Positions 16,487-25,607 are shown, numbered from the stretch's first letter. The stretch is 64,000 nucleotides of DNA from Lachnospiraceae bacterium (GCA_910575475.1 CAJTGD010000016.1:1-64000); one strand, 5' to 3'. The notes: generated from the letters alone by a model not told the origin. Translations and numbers: made by a program.

Positions 16487-17818
16487 TTACAGCGTCCGGT
16501 TATCAATGACACGAACGGCCTTTCCTTCGCTTCTCTGGATCGTCTTCGGCTCTACCAGCTTCACCCGCACGGCAACGCCCAACGCCTGCTTCAATACCGC
16601 CGCGATCCGATCCCGCAGCGCGTCCAGCTTCCTGATCTCATCGGAGAACATGCTCTCGTCCACTTCCACCATAACGGTCAATACATCCAGGTTGTTCACG
16701 CGGTCCACGATGAGCATATAATGGTTCGCAACGGCTCCGCCCAGGCTCAGTAGCGCGGTCTCAACCTGTGTCGGGAATACGTTGACGCCGCGGATGACCT
16801 TCATGTCGTCGGTACGTCCTGTGAACTTGGAGATCCTTGGTGTCTTTCTTCCGCACTCGCAGGTCTCATAGGTGATGCTGGTCAGATCCTTGGTCCGATA
16901 CCGCAGCAGAGGCATAGCCTCCTTGGTCAGCGTGGTAAATACAAGCTCTCCCGTCTCCCCGTCCGCACAAGGCTCATGGGTCGCCGGATTGAGCACCTCC
17001 GGATAGAAATAGTCATGATGGATATGAAGCCCCTTGTGGTGGATGCAGTCCTGCGCCACGCCCGGCCCGAGGATCTCGCACAGGCCGTAGATATCGAAGC
17101 AGTTGATATGTAAAATGCCCTCGATCTTTTTGCGCATCTCATCGGTCCACGGCTCTGCCCCGTGGATTCCGGCCTTCAGGTTCATATGGTCTACCACGCC
17201 TGCCTCCTGCATGGATTCCGCCAGGTACAGCGCATAGGACGGCGTACAGGCAAATGCGGTGGCCCCCAGGTCTTCCATGACCATCATCTGGCGCTTGGTA
17301 TTTCCCGCAGACAGCGGAAGCGCCATGGCTCCCAGCGCCCTTGCGCCGAAATCCAGTCCCAGTCCTCCGGTAAACAGACCGTATCCATAGCAGACATGGA
17401 TGATATCATCCGCCGTCAGTCCGGCCATGGTCAGACACCTGGCCACACATTCTCCCCACAGGTCCGCGTCATTCTGGGTATAGGGCACGACCGTCAGCTT
17501 CCCGGTGGTGCCGGATGTGCCCTGGACACGTGCTACGTCGCGCTTGGGAACCGCAAGCAGGCCGAAGGGATAATTCTCCCGCAGGTCCTCCTTTGTCGTA
17601 AAGGGAAGCTTGCCGATATCCTCGATCCCCTTGATATCTCCCGGCTCCACTCCCAGCTCCCGCATCTTATTGTGGTAAAAATCCACGTTCTCATAGACCT
17701 TCTTTACCACCTTGACCAGACGCTGGCTCTGCAGGGACGCCATCTCATCCCTGCTCATGCATTCCATCTTTGGGTCTCTGATCCGTTCCACCCAGTTTTC
17801 TAAAGCAATTCCTGCCAT
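16487..17818 (-). CDS. phenylacetate-CoA ligase family protein (second copy)
   Basis: A 443-aa member of the ANL superfamily, PaaK type. The P-loop-like motif is QGTSGTTGKLTVVPYT (about 100-115), the central core has DIYGLCEILGPGVAQDC, and the C-terminal domain contains GRTDDMKVIRGVNVFPTQVE. It should join arylacetates to CoA using ATP, or work in reverse on aryl-acetyl-CoA. It is only moderately similar to the first copy at 20602-21912. Preceded (upstream) by an ACT protein and iorB in the same operon, which points to substrates made by Ior: phenyl-, hydroxyphenyl- or indoleacetate. Confidence 0.9.
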   Translation of the reverse strand: MAGIALENWVERIRDPKMECMSRDEMASLQSQRLVKVVKKVYENVDFYHNKMRELGVEPGDIKGIEDIGKLPFTTKEDLRENYPFGLLAVPKRDVARVQGTSGTTGKLTVVPYTQNDADLWGECVARCLTMAGLTADDIIHVCYGYGLFTGGLGLDFGARALGAMALPLSAGNTKRQMMVMEDLGATAFACTPSYALYLAESMQEAGVVDHMNLKAGIHGAEPWTDEMRKKIEGILHINCFDIYGLCEILGPGVAQDCIHHKGLHIHHDYFYPEVLNPATHEPCADGETGELVFTTLTKEAMPLLRYRTKDLTSITYETCECGRKTPRISKFTGRTDDMKVIRGVNVFPTQVETALLSLGGAVANHYMLIVDRVNNLDVLTVMVEVDESMFSDEIRKLDALRDRIAAVLKQALGVAVRVKLVEPKTIQRSEGKAVRVIDNRTL

Positions 17819-17839
17819 CTCCTCTTCGCTCCTTTATTA

Positions 17840-18256
17840 TTATAGTTCTTCATCATCCACAAGCGTGATCCCCGCTTCCTTCAGTACGGACCGCGCCTTC
17901 TCGTTGTCATCCGAGTGAAGGACCATGACCGGCGCCTTCTTCTCCCGGATCACAAAGGAATAAATGTAGCCGATGCTGATCTCCCCGTCCGCCAGGATCT
18001 TCAGCATCTGATTCAGATTGCCCTTTTCATCCTTTAATTCCGCACCGATGACATCCTGCACCCGCACCACAAATCCCCGGGAGGTGAGGTAGTCCTTGGC
18101 TTCCATCGGCTGATCCACGACCAGGCGGAGAATGCCGAAGTCCGGCGCGTCAAAGGACGAGACCGCGCGGATGTTGATCTTCGCCTCCGTAAGCGCGGTG
18201 GTGACCCGCATCAGGCTTCCCGGCTGATTTTCCACAAATACCGATATCTGTTTCAT
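17840..18256 (-). CDS. tandem ACT-domain protein
   Basis: A 138-aa protein with two ACT domains, starting MKQISVFVENQPGSLMRVTT. ATG 18256 is preferred over an in-frame GTG at 18268 because AGGCAGGTG then has correct spacing. A paralogue lies at 16026-16469. It sits between iorB and the second paaK in one operon and probably binds an aromatic amino acid, acting as a sensor or allosteric partner. Confidence 0.87.
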   Translation of the reverse strand: MKQISVFVENQPGSLMRVTTALTEAKINIRAVSSFDAPDFGILRLVVDQPMEAKDYLTSRGFVVRVQDVIGAELKDEKGNLNQMLKILADGEISIGYIYSFVIREKKAPVMVLHSDDNEKARSVLKEAGITLVDDEEL

Positions 18257-18279
18257 TTCTCTTATCACCTGCCTTTTTA

Positions 18280-18849
18280 TTAAAGTGTATATCCCACGTC
18301 AAATGCCTTTTTATTGATCTCAACGGTCTTCGGAGGAACGGTCTTTTCGATTACCTCATACCACTGCTCTTTTGTGAAATCCATATGCTGCGCCGCGATC
18401 CCCAGCACGATCAGGTTGAATACCCTTGGATTTCCCAGCTTCCTGGATTCTTCTGTGGCGTTGACCTTATAGACCTTGTGCTCTTTTTCCAGATCCTCCA
18501 GGATATGCTCCGGATATTCCGCTGCCCCGATCACCACCGGCATGGGATCGATCCGCCAGTCATTGACGATCAGCACTCCGTCTTTTTTGAGAAAATGCGC
18601 ATACCGCAGGGCCTCCAGACGTTCAAACGCAATGATCACGTCCGCCTGGCCTTCCTCCACAATGGGCTCCGCCACGGTTTCCCCGTAGCGCACAAAGGTC
18701 ACCACGCTGCCGCCCCGCTGGGCCATCCCGTGAACCTCGGAGAGCTTGACGTCATATCCCCCCGCAATGGTCAGATTGCCTAAGATCCGGCTGGTCAAAA
18801 GGGTTCCCTGTCCGCCGACGCCTACGATCATAATATTCTTTGCTGCCAT
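18280..18849 (-). CDS. iorB: indolepyruvate:ferredoxin oxidoreductase, beta subunit
   Basis: A 189-aa pyruvate-ferredoxin-oxidoreductase gamma-type domain with the signatures VGVGGQGTLLTSRILG and KLSEVHGMAQRGGSVVTFVR. With IorA it decarboxylates arylpyruvates to aryl-acetyl-CoA and reduces ferredoxin. It begins 3 nt after the iorA stop codon, so the subunits are coupled. Length is normal for the family. Confidence 0.95.
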   Translation of the reverse strand: MAAKNIMIVGVGGQGTLLTSRILGNLTIAGGYDVKLSEVHGMAQRGGSVVTFVRYGETVAEPIVEEGQADVIIAFERLEALRYAHFLKKDGVLIVNDWRIDPMPVVIGAAEYPEHILEDLEKEHKVYKVNATEESRKLGNPRVFNLIVLGIAAQHMDFTKEQWYEVIEKTVPPKTVEINKKAFDVGYTL

Positions 18850-18852
18850 CCT

Positions 18853-20598
18853 CTACTCACCTGCCTTTACCAGTTCTATCGCGCCGAATTTACACAGATC
18901 CGCACACAGCCCGCAGCCTGTACACATGGTATCATCGATCCGCACGGTTCCGTCCGCTGCCTTTGTCATGGCAGGACATCCGGGCTTCATGCACATCCCG
19001 CACTTCTTGCACGCTTCGGAATGCACCGTATACAGCGGCTTCTTTGATTTATCCAGGAGCACGCAGGGAGATTTCGTAATGATGACCGAGACCTCATCCC
19101 TGGCGGTTTCTTCTTTGACCGTCTTTTCCAGAAGTTCGATGTCAAACGCGTTGACAGTCACCACATGCTTCACGCCCACTGCCCGGCACAATGCAGGGAT
19201 ATCAATGGCATGGGCAGGATCTCCCTGGAGCGTCTTCCCGGTGGCCGCATGGTCCTGGTGCCCGGTCATGCCTGTGGTGGAATTGTCCAGGATCATCACT
19301 GTTCCGGCGGCATGGTTGTAGACCATGTTCATCAGGGAATTGATGCCTGTATGTAAAAATGTGGAGTCTCCGATCACTGCCACCCAGTTCTTGATATACT
19401 CTTTTCCTTTTGCCTTCTCCATACCGTGAAGGGTAGAGATGCTGGAGCCCATGCACATGGTAAGGTCCACCACGCTTAAGGGTGCGACCGCTCCCAGCGT
19501 ATAGCAGCCGATATCTCCGGCCGCATGCATTTTCAGCTTATTCAGCACATGGTAGACACTGCGGTGGGGACATCCGGGGCAGAGGATCGGGGGACGGCCC
19601 GGCGCCTGGGCAGGAGCCGCGGTCTCCGGATCTTCCTTCAGGATCGCCCGGCGCAGCATGTTGGCGCTGTACTCGCCCTGTACGGTCAGGATCTCCTTGC
19701 CCACAGCCTGGATTCCCCAGGACTTCACCTGTTCCTCAATCACCGGATCCAGCTCTTCTACAATGTACAATGTGTCTACCCTGGAGGCAAATTCTTCGAT
19801 CAGCTTCCGTGGAAGGGGATTCACCATTCCCAGCTTTAGGACAGACGCCTCCGGCAGCGCTTCCCGGACATACTGGTACGGGATTCCGCTGGTAATGACT
19901 CCGATCCGGGTATCGCGCATCTCCATCTGATTGATGGGCAATGTATTTGCTTCTTCCGCAAGTTCTTTATTTCTCTTCTCGATCTCCACATGACGGAACT
20001 TGGCGTTCACCGGCATCATCACATGCTTGCGGATATTTTTCTCATAGGGCTTATCCTCAGGCTCTGTACGGTCACACAGCTCCACCAGCCCCTGGGAATG
20101 GGCCAGCCTGGTGGTGGTCCGGAAGATAAAGGGACGGTCGAACCGTTCGCTGAGTTCAAATGCCGTCTTGAAGAAGTCCTTTGCCTCCGCGCTGTCGGAA
20201 GGTTCAATGACCGGAATCTGGGCTGCCCTTGCCACCATCCGGGTGTCCTGCTCGTTCTGGGAGCTGTACAGCCCGGGATCGTCGGCAACCACCAGCACCA
20301 GCCCGCCGGTGACTCCCATGTAGGATACGGAATACAGCGGATCCGCCGCCACATTCAGCCCTACATGCTTCATGCAGGCCATGGCGCGCACACCTGCGAT
20401 GCTGGCGCCAACGGCCACCTCTGCGGCCACCTTTTCATTGGGCGCCCATTCCTCATAGATATCGTCCCTGTATTGTACGAGAAATTCGCTGATCTCCGTG
20501 CTGGGGGTCCCTGGATAAGCGGAGCTTACCTTCACTCCCGCCTCATAGGCTCCCCGGGCGATCGCTTCATTTCCCAGCATCAGTACCTTTTCTGCCAT
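18853..20598 (-). CDS. iorA: indolepyruvate:ferredoxin oxidoreductase, alpha subunit
   Basis: A 581-aa cytoplasmic enzyme. N-terminal pyrimidine-binding domain (GNEAIARGAYEAGVKVSSAY, then PGTPSTEI) is followed by a middle domain and by a TPP domain with GDIGCYTLGA and GDSTFLHTGINSLMNMVYN. The C-terminus has two [4Fe-4S] ferredoxin motifs, CKKCGMCMKPGC and CTGCGLCADLC. Full length for IorA. It takes 2-oxo acids from transamination of Phe, Tyr or Trp. Between paaK (upstream, 3 nt) and iorB (downstream, 3 nt). Confidence 0.96.
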   Translation of the reverse strand: MAEKVLMLGNEAIARGAYEAGVKVSSAYPGTPSTEISEFLVQYRDDIYEEWAPNEKVAAEVAVGASIAGVRAMACMKHVGLNVAADPLYSVSYMGVTGGLVLVVADDPGLYSSQNEQDTRMVARAAQIPVIEPSDSAEAKDFFKTAFELSERFDRPFIFRTTTRLAHSQGLVELCDRTEPEDKPYEKNIRKHVMMPVNAKFRHVEIEKRNKELAEEANTLPINQMEMRDTRIGVITSGIPYQYVREALPEASVLKLGMVNPLPRKLIEEFASRVDTLYIVEELDPVIEEQVKSWGIQAVGKEILTVQGEYSANMLRRAILKEDPETAAPAQAPGRPPILCPGCPHRSVYHVLNKLKMHAAGDIGCYTLGAVAPLSVVDLTMCMGSSISTLHGMEKAKGKEYIKNWVAVIGDSTFLHTGINSLMNMVYNHAAGTVMILDNSTTGMTGHQDHAATGKTLQGDPAHAIDIPALCRAVGVKHVVTVNAFDIELLEKTVKEETARDEVSVIITKSPCVLLDKSKKPLYTVHSEACKKCGMCMKPGCPAMTKAADGTVRIDDTMCTGCGLCADLCKFGAIELVKAGE

Positions 20599-20601
20599 AT
20601 T

Positions 20602-21912
20602 TTATAATCCATCCTTTCGTAAATCTGTCACACGCTTTGCCTTGCCCTCAAACCGCTGCAGGGAGTTGGGTGCGACCAGCCTGATCTGGGTGGCAAGCCC
20701 AAGCTGTGCTTTCAACGCAGCCTTGATCCGTTTCTCCAGCTCGCTCAAAAGCGCATAGCTGTCCAGCAGGCGGTCGTCGATCAGCTCCACCGTGATGGTC
20801 ATCACATCCAGACGGTTCTTCCTCTCCACCAGGATCTCATAATGGGGACCGATCTCCGCGATCTTAAACAGTACCTCCTCAATCTGGGTCGGGAATACAT
20901 TGACGCCGCGGATGACCAGCATATCGTCGGCACGTCCGGAAAGGTTCTCCATCCGGCAGGTGGTCCTTCCGCATTTGCAGGGCTCGTACATCAGCTTTGT
21001 CAGGTCTCCGGTGCGGTAGCGGATCAGCGGCAGGGCTTCCTTTCCCAGGCAGGTCACGACCAGCTCGCCGTGCTCGCCCGGCGGCAGCACCTCTTCTGTC
21101 TCGGGGTCAATGATCTCCGGGATGAACCAGTCTTCGTTGATGTGCATACCGCACAGTTCCGTACATTCTCCGGAGACGCCCGGTCCGCAGAGCTCGCTCA
21201 TGCCGTAGTTCTGGGTACAGATGAACTGATCGCCCCAGACCTTGTGCATCTCGTCGCGCATGGGTTCGGTCATGCCTTCCCCGCCGAACAGACCGATGTG
21301 GAGCTTCAAGTCCTTCTTCGGATCCAGCCCCCGCTCCCGGATCTGCTCTCCCAAATGCAGCGCATAGGAGGGGGTCGCCACCAGAAGGGTAACGCCCATG
21401 TCCTGCAGGAACATGATCTGCTTGTTGGTATTTCCCGAGGACATGGGGATCACCGATGCCCCGATCTTCTCCAGACCGCCGTGAAGCCCCAGCGCCCCGG
21501 TAAAGGTGCCGTAGCCGAAGGAGATCTGCGCCACATCCTCCGCCGTGGCCCCGCCCATGCAGGCAATCCTGGCTACATTGTTGAGCCATACGTCCAGGTC
21601 ATGTCTCGTATAGCCCACCACCGTAGGCTTTCCGGTCGTGCCGGAGCTGGCATGGTAGCGCACCAGATCCTTCTGGTCCACCGCAAACAGGCCGAAGGGA
21701 TAGTTGTCCTTGAATTCCGACTTATATGTAAATGGAAGCTTCTTCAGATCATCCAGTGTACGGATGTCCCCAGGCTTCACCCCTGCCTTGTCCATCTTCT
21801 TCTGGTAAGGCTCCACCCGCTCATAGATGTATGCCACCGTCTGCCTTAATTTCTCAAGCTGGATCCTCTCGATCTCAGCTCTGGGCAGTGTCTCTTCTTT
21901 TGCCCAAATCAT
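20602..21912 (-). CDS. phenylacetate-CoA ligase family protein (first copy)
   Basis: A 436-aa PaaK-type adenylate-forming enzyme. YHASSGTTGKPTVVGYTRHD is the phosphate-binding motif, NYGMSELCGPGVSGEC lies in the core, and GRADDMLVIRGVNVFPTQIE opens the C-terminal domain. The start at 21912 follows AAAGGAGGATG and opens MIWAKEETLPRAE. It heads the operon and is followed by iorA after 3 nt. In fermenters it may run toward ATP formation from aryl-acetyl-CoA, but the direction cannot be told from sequence. Confidence 0.92.
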   Translation of the reverse strand: MIWAKEETLPRAEIERIQLEKLRQTVAYIYERVEPYQKKMDKAGVKPGDIRTLDDLKKLPFTYKSEFKDNYPFGLFAVDQKDLVRYHASSGTTGKPTVVGYTRHDLDVWLNNVARIACMGGATAEDVAQISFGYGTFTGALGLHGGLEKIGASVIPMSSGNTNKQIMFLQDMGVTLLVATPSYALHLGEQIRERGLDPKKDLKLHIGLFGGEGMTEPMRDEMHKVWGDQFICTQNYGMSELCGPGVSGECTELCGMHINEDWFIPEIIDPETEEVLPPGEHGELVVTCLGKEALPLIRYRTGDLTKLMYEPCKCGRTTCRMENLSGRADDMLVIRGVNVFPTQIEEVLFKIAEIGPHYEILVERKNRLDVMTITVELIDDRLLDSYALLSELEKRIKAALKAQLGLATQIRLVAPNSLQRFEGKAKRVTDLRKDGL

Positions 21913-21945
21913 CTGTTTACATCCTCCTTTAAATGCCGCTCGCAT

Positions 21946-21978
21946 GCGGAACGTGCTTCCGCCGGTCCGGCGTTTTTT
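21946..21978 (-). promoter_or_regulatory. alternative hairpins in the Ior operon leader
   Basis: Two small stems share bases 21960-21962 and so exclude each other: GCGGAA/TTCCGC (21946-21962) and CGCCGG/CCGGCG (21960-21972). The second is next to six T on the top strand, so as a terminator it would act only on antisense transcripts. It lies within the predicted leader of about 95 nt. Confidence 0.35.
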
Positions 21979-22013
21979 CTGTACAGGCCGCAGATACATG
22001 GCCGATAACACAC

Positions 22014-22042
22014 ATTATATCATATTGCTGTATCAATTTAAA
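22014..22042 (-). promoter_or_regulatory. promoter of the paaK-iorAB operon
   Basis: On the minus strand, TTTAAA (22037-22042), 17 bp, TATAAT (22014-22019) with TGA before the -10. The predicted start is near 22007. Confidence 0.55.
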
Positions 22043-22091
22043 GCATTAAATTTTCATCTTCCTGGGGCAATTTTTATATTTCTCTCTCATA

Positions 22092-22120
22092 TTGACTTTT
22101 GTATATTTTTATGATACGCT
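22092..22120 (+). promoter_or_regulatory. promoter of the GntR-ABC operon
   Basis: TTGACT (22092-22097), 17 bp, TACGCT (22115-22120). The predicted start site falls inside the palindromic operator at 22122-22146, so a bound repressor would block initiation. Confidence 0.6.
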
Positions 22121-22121
22121 A

Positions 22122-22146
22122 AGTGTACTAATACAGATAATACACT
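22122..22146. promoter_or_regulatory. YtrA-type operator AGTGTA-N13-TACACT
   Basis: A perfect inverted repeat AGTGTA (22122-22127), 13-bp spacer, TACACT (22141-22146). This is the same sequence and spacing reported for the Bacillus subtilis YtrA repressor site. It stands 50 bp upstream of the GntR start. Confidence 0.75.
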
Positions 22147-22195
22147 ATTTCAAATGAAAAGCAAGTGTCCTGTCACCAAAAAAGGAGGTGCCCTA

Positions 22196-22555
22196 TTGAT
22201 CACCATTGATTACCAGAGCCGTGCTCCCATCTACGAGCAGATTGTAGAAAAATTCCAGATGCTGATCGTCAAAGGCGTCCTGGCGCCGGGCAGCCGGATG
22301 CCCTCGGTCCGCTCCCTGGCCGTGGAGCTGTCCATCAATCCCAATACCATCCAGAAGGCATTTTCCGTTCTGGAGCAGGAGGGATATATCTTTTCTGTCA
22401 AGGGGCGGGGGAATTTTGTATCGGAAAGCGCGTCCCTGTTTGAAAAAAAGAAGGGGTCCTGCCTGGAAGATCTTCGGCGGCTCCTGTTTCACGCAAAAGA
22501 ACTCGGTATCCTGGAGTCAGACTGCACGGCAGTGCTTGCCCAGGTATACGGATGA
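22196..22555 (+). CDS. YtrA-subfamily GntR transcriptional regulator
   Basis: A 119-aa short GntR protein: the winged HTH (about 8-75; PIYEQIVEKFQMLIVKGVLA, then PSVRSLAVELSINPNTIQKA) plus a small C-terminal helical dimer region, with no ligand domain. This is the YtrA class that controls ABC exporters. The TTG start at 22196 follows AAAGGAGGTG at a normal distance; an upstream ATG at 22154 has no box. It should bind the perfect operator at 22122-22146 and repress itself and the ABC genes. Confidence 0.9.
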   Translation: MITIDYQSRAPIYEQIVEKFQMLIVKGVLAPGSRMPSVRSLAVELSINPNTIQKAFSVLEQEGYIFSVKGRGNFVSESASLFEKKKGSCLEDLRRLLFHAKELGILESDCTAVLAQVYG

Positions 22556-22566
22556 GGAGGTGTCTT

Positions 22567-23469
22567 ATGATCGAATTGAAATATGTCAGTAAAACATTCC
22601 GGGATACGTCCGCGCTGACCCGGGTCTCAGCCCAGATCCAGGATGGCCTGATCTTCGGGCTGGTAGGCAGCAACGGCGCGGGAAAGAGCACGCTGCTCCG
22701 CCTCATCAGCGGGATTTTAGAACCGGAGGAGGGGGAGGTCGTACTGGACGGAACTCCGGTATTCGAGCATCCGGATGCCAAGAGGCAGATCTGCTTTTTG
22801 TCGGACACGGTGACTTATTTCCCCAATGCCACCCCGGAGTCCATGGGCCGCTTTTACCAGCTTGCCTATCCGTCGTTTAACGGGGACAATTATCACAGTC
22901 TCCTGCAAAAATTCAATATCCCGCCGAAGAAGAAGCTCCAGACCTTCTCCAAGGGCCAGAAAAAGCAGGTCTCTCTCCTGCTGGGCTTCTCCGCGGGAAC
23001 CCGGTATCTTCTCTGCGACGAGACCTTTGACGGACTGGATCCCGTCGCGCGCCAGGCGGTCAAGAGCCTGTTGGCGGCAGAGCTTTTAAAGCGGGATTTT
23101 ACCCCCGTCATCGCGTCCCACAACTTGAGGGAGCTGGAAGATATCTGCGACAGCATCGGCCTTCTGCATCAGGGCAGCCTGCTCTTTGCAAGGGATCTGG
23201 ATTCTATGAAATGCAGTCTCTGCAAGATGCAGTGCGTGATCCCGGACCATGCCAGGGAGGAACAACTTCTCGCGGAACTTTCCGTCCTGCAGTATGAAAA
23301 GAGCGGGTCTCTTCTGACGGTCACCGCGCGGGGCTCCCGGGCGGAGGTGCTTCAAGCTGCACAGGAAAAGGATCCGCTGTTTGCGGAGGTACTGCCATTG
23401 TCACTGGAAGAAATCTTTATCAGCGAAACGGAGGTAGCAGGCTATGACATCAAAAATCTCATACAGTAA
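22567..23469 (+). CDS. ABC transporter ATP-binding protein
   Basis: A 300-aa ATPase with Walker A GSNGAGKST (about 38-46), a signature-like TFSKGQKKQVSLLLGF, and Walker B YLLCDETFDGLDP, followed by the H-loop SHNLRELED. A C-terminal extension of about 90 residues is typical of YtrB/BcrA-type subunits. The start at 22567 has a GAGGAGG box overlapping the end of the regulator gene. It pairs with the large permease whose start overlaps its 3' end by 26 nt. Confidence 0.93.
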   Translation: MIELKYVSKTFRDTSALTRVSAQIQDGLIFGLVGSNGAGKSTLLRLISGILEPEEGEVVLDGTPVFEHPDAKRQICFLSDTVTYFPNATPESMGRFYQLAYPSFNGDNYHSLLQKFNIPPKKKLQTFSKGQKKQVSLLLGFSAGTRYLLCDETFDGLDPVARQAVKSLLAAELLKRDFTPVIASHNLRELEDICDSIGLLHQGSLLFARDLDSMKCSLCKMQCVIPDHAREEQLLAELSVLQYEKSGSLLTVTARGSRAEVLQAAQEKDPLFAEVLPLSLEEIFISETEVAGYDIKNLIQ

Positions 23470-25600
23470 ATTTATAAAAGAAGATATCCGTCACCGCGGC
23501 TGGCTTGCGGTACTGTCCGCCGTACTCCTGCTGCTGTGCGTCACGGTCAGCGCGATGCTGCTGTTGGAAGCGTCTTTGACGAATATAACAGATACCGGAC
23601 TGGAAGAGCAGTTACGTATATTTCGCAATATATTTCCAGCGCTGCTGAACGGCAGCTACAGTCTGCCTCTGACCGCGCTGCTCCTGCTGCTGGGCGTTTT
23701 ATGCGCAGTGACCGGTTTTTCCTACCTGCATTCCAGGGAACGGACGGATTTTTACCACAGCCTTCCTCTGTCCAAGCGGCAGTTGTTTTTCATCTCCTAC
23801 CTGAGCGGGCTGCTGATCTTTTTCGTACCCTATCTGGCAGCCTGCCTGCTGACGATTCTGGCCGGCTCTGGGTATGGGTTTATGACGATTTCTGTTCTGG
23901 GCAGATGTGTTATCTCCATGCTTGGAGGGATCCTGGCATTTCTGCTGGTGTATCATCTGACGATTTTAGCCATGGTATTGACCGGAAAGACGGTGACAGG
24001 AATTCTTGCAACCGGAGCCATGTTTTTTTACGGATCCATCATCGGCGTGCTGGCCGCGGAGCTTCCGCAATACTTTTTTTCCACCTACTGCACAGGCCGG
24101 CAGGGACTTCTGGATAAGATTTATGATTTTTTGTCCCCCTGGCCCATATTTGGAAATCTTTTAGGCAGTTCGGGCTACTTTCAGACAGAGAATGAGGTTT
24201 TCTCTTATTTTACTTATTTCCTGCGCCGGCTGGTCAGGCCATCAGATACCCACAGCCTTCCCATTATACTGGCGGCTGCGGCGGTCTATCTGGCCGTACT
24301 TCTGCTTGCGGCGCTTCTGCTGTACCAAAAGCGTCCCTCGGAATCCGCGGAGAATGCGCTGGCTTTTTCCGGGACGGCCCCTTTTATCAAGGTATTGATC
24401 TCCGTACCGACCGCCCTGTGCATCGGGATCCTGGTTGGATCCATGTACTACAGCAGTACAAAATGGATCATCCTCATCAGCATCCTTTCAGTCCTCCTGC
24501 TGTGCGCCGTCATCGAGTTTATCTATCACATGGATGTGCGGCGGCTGTTTGCCGGAAAATATTCCGCACTCCTCTCCTTCCTTGGAGTGGCCGGGATCCT
24601 GTGTATTCTGGAATTTGACCTATTTGGCTATGACACCCGGCTCCCGGAGGAGGGCAGCCTGGAAAGCATGAACCTTGACATCAGCGACATGCACGGCTAC
24701 TTCTGCTATCCGGATTCCATGTACATCAATACAGGGCGTTCTCTGATCCAGGATCTGGACGGTGAAAAAAATCAGATCCGGGACTTTGCGCCGATCTATG
24801 AGCTTGCCGCGGAAGGTGTAGAGAATGCCAGGAGCGATATCAGCAGCCGGGTCAATCAGGGAACAGAGGATTCAGTTCGATACGTGACTGCGACAGTCCG
24901 CTATAACAGGAAGTCCGGAAAGCCCATTTACCGCTGTTATATGGTCAGTGCCGACCGCGCTCTGGATACGCTGACTGCCCTTTGCCGGGAGGAAAGCTAC
25001 CGGAAGCAGCTGTTTCCCATCTTTTATGTGGATTACCATGAGGTCAGCGAGATCCGGCTTACGGATATTTACCAGGACCCCAAAGTACTGGATCTGACTG
25101 AGAAGGAACAGGATGCGCTTCTCGACGCATACAAAAAAGACGTCCTGAATATAGACATCCGGAATCTCCAGTATGAAAGCCCCATCGGGGAATTGTACCT
25201 AAATATGCCGGAAACATCGCAGCCTGCAGGATCGCAGTTATATGATTCCCGGCAGGATATCACCGTGCCCGGCTTCTATCTGTATGAAGATTATGAAAAC
25301 AGCCTGGAATTGCTGGAGGAATACGGATATACCATACGCCGGGAGCTGGATCCAGAGGATGTGGAGGAGATCAGGCTGACGGAATCCTATTACGCAGAAA
25401 ATGCCGCGGCTGATCAGAGCTTTTTTGTTCCGGAAACCAGTGAACGGATTGTCACGGATTCCGACGAGATTGCGGAGATCCTTTCGCAGATCCAATATGT
25501 GACCGACCGGATTCTGGTCAGTGCCCCCGTATCCGGGCAGTCCGCGGGAATCCTGTTAAAGGGAAGCAAGGATACGGTATATTATACCATGAAGCCGTAA
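23444..25600 (+). CDS. ABC transporter permease with large C-terminal soluble domain
   Basis: A 718-aa protein. Residues about 15-375 contain eight to ten hydrophobic helices (for example LAVLSAVLLLLCVTVSAMLL and ILAFLLVYHLTILAMVLTGK). Residues about 385-718 are hydrophilic with many Glu/Tyr and repeated EIRLT motifs, probably extracytoplasmic. The layout matches large permeases of YtrA-controlled ABC systems in Firmicutes. The family is linked to cell-wall antibiotic stress in B. subtilis, but here the substrate is unknown. Its stop is only 7 bp from the structured element at 25608. Confidence 0.85.
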   Translation: MTSKISYSKFIKEDIRHRGWLAVLSAVLLLLCVTVSAMLLLEASLTNITDTGLEEQLRIFRNIFPALLNGSYSLPLTALLLLLGVLCAVTGFSYLHSRERTDFYHSLPLSKRQLFFISYLSGLLIFFVPYLAACLLTILAGSGYGFMTISVLGRCVISMLGGILAFLLVYHLTILAMVLTGKTVTGILATGAMFFYGSIIGVLAAELPQYFFSTYCTGRQGLLDKIYDFLSPWPIFGNLLGSSGYFQTENEVFSYFTYFLRRLVRPSDTHSLPIILAAAAVYLAVLLLAALLLYQKRPSESAENALAFSGTAPFIKVLISVPTALCIGILVGSMYYSSTKWIILISILSVLLLCAVIEFIYHMDVRRLFAGKYSALLSFLGVAGILCILEFDLFGYDTRLPEEGSLESMNLDISDMHGYFCYPDSMYINTGRSLIQDLDGEKNQIRDFAPIYELAAEGVENARSDISSRVNQGTEDSVRYVTATVRYNRKSGKPIYRCYMVSADRALDTLTALCREESYRKQLFPIFYVDYHEVSEIRLTDIYQDPKVLDLTEKEQDALLDAYKKDVLNIDIRNLQYESPIGELYLNMPETSQPAGSQLYDSRQDITVPGFYLYEDYENSLELLEEYGYTIRRELDPEDVEEIRLTESYYAENAAADQSFFVPETSERIVTDSDEIAEILSQIQYVTDRILVSAPVSGQSAGILLKGSKDTVYYTMKP

Positions 25601-25607
25601 TATTTCT

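Noticed and set aside
21960-21978. Intrinsic terminator on the plus strand
   Set aside because: CGCCGG-T-CCGGCG followed by T6 has the form, but no plus-strand gene reads into it. Kept only as part of the Ior leader.
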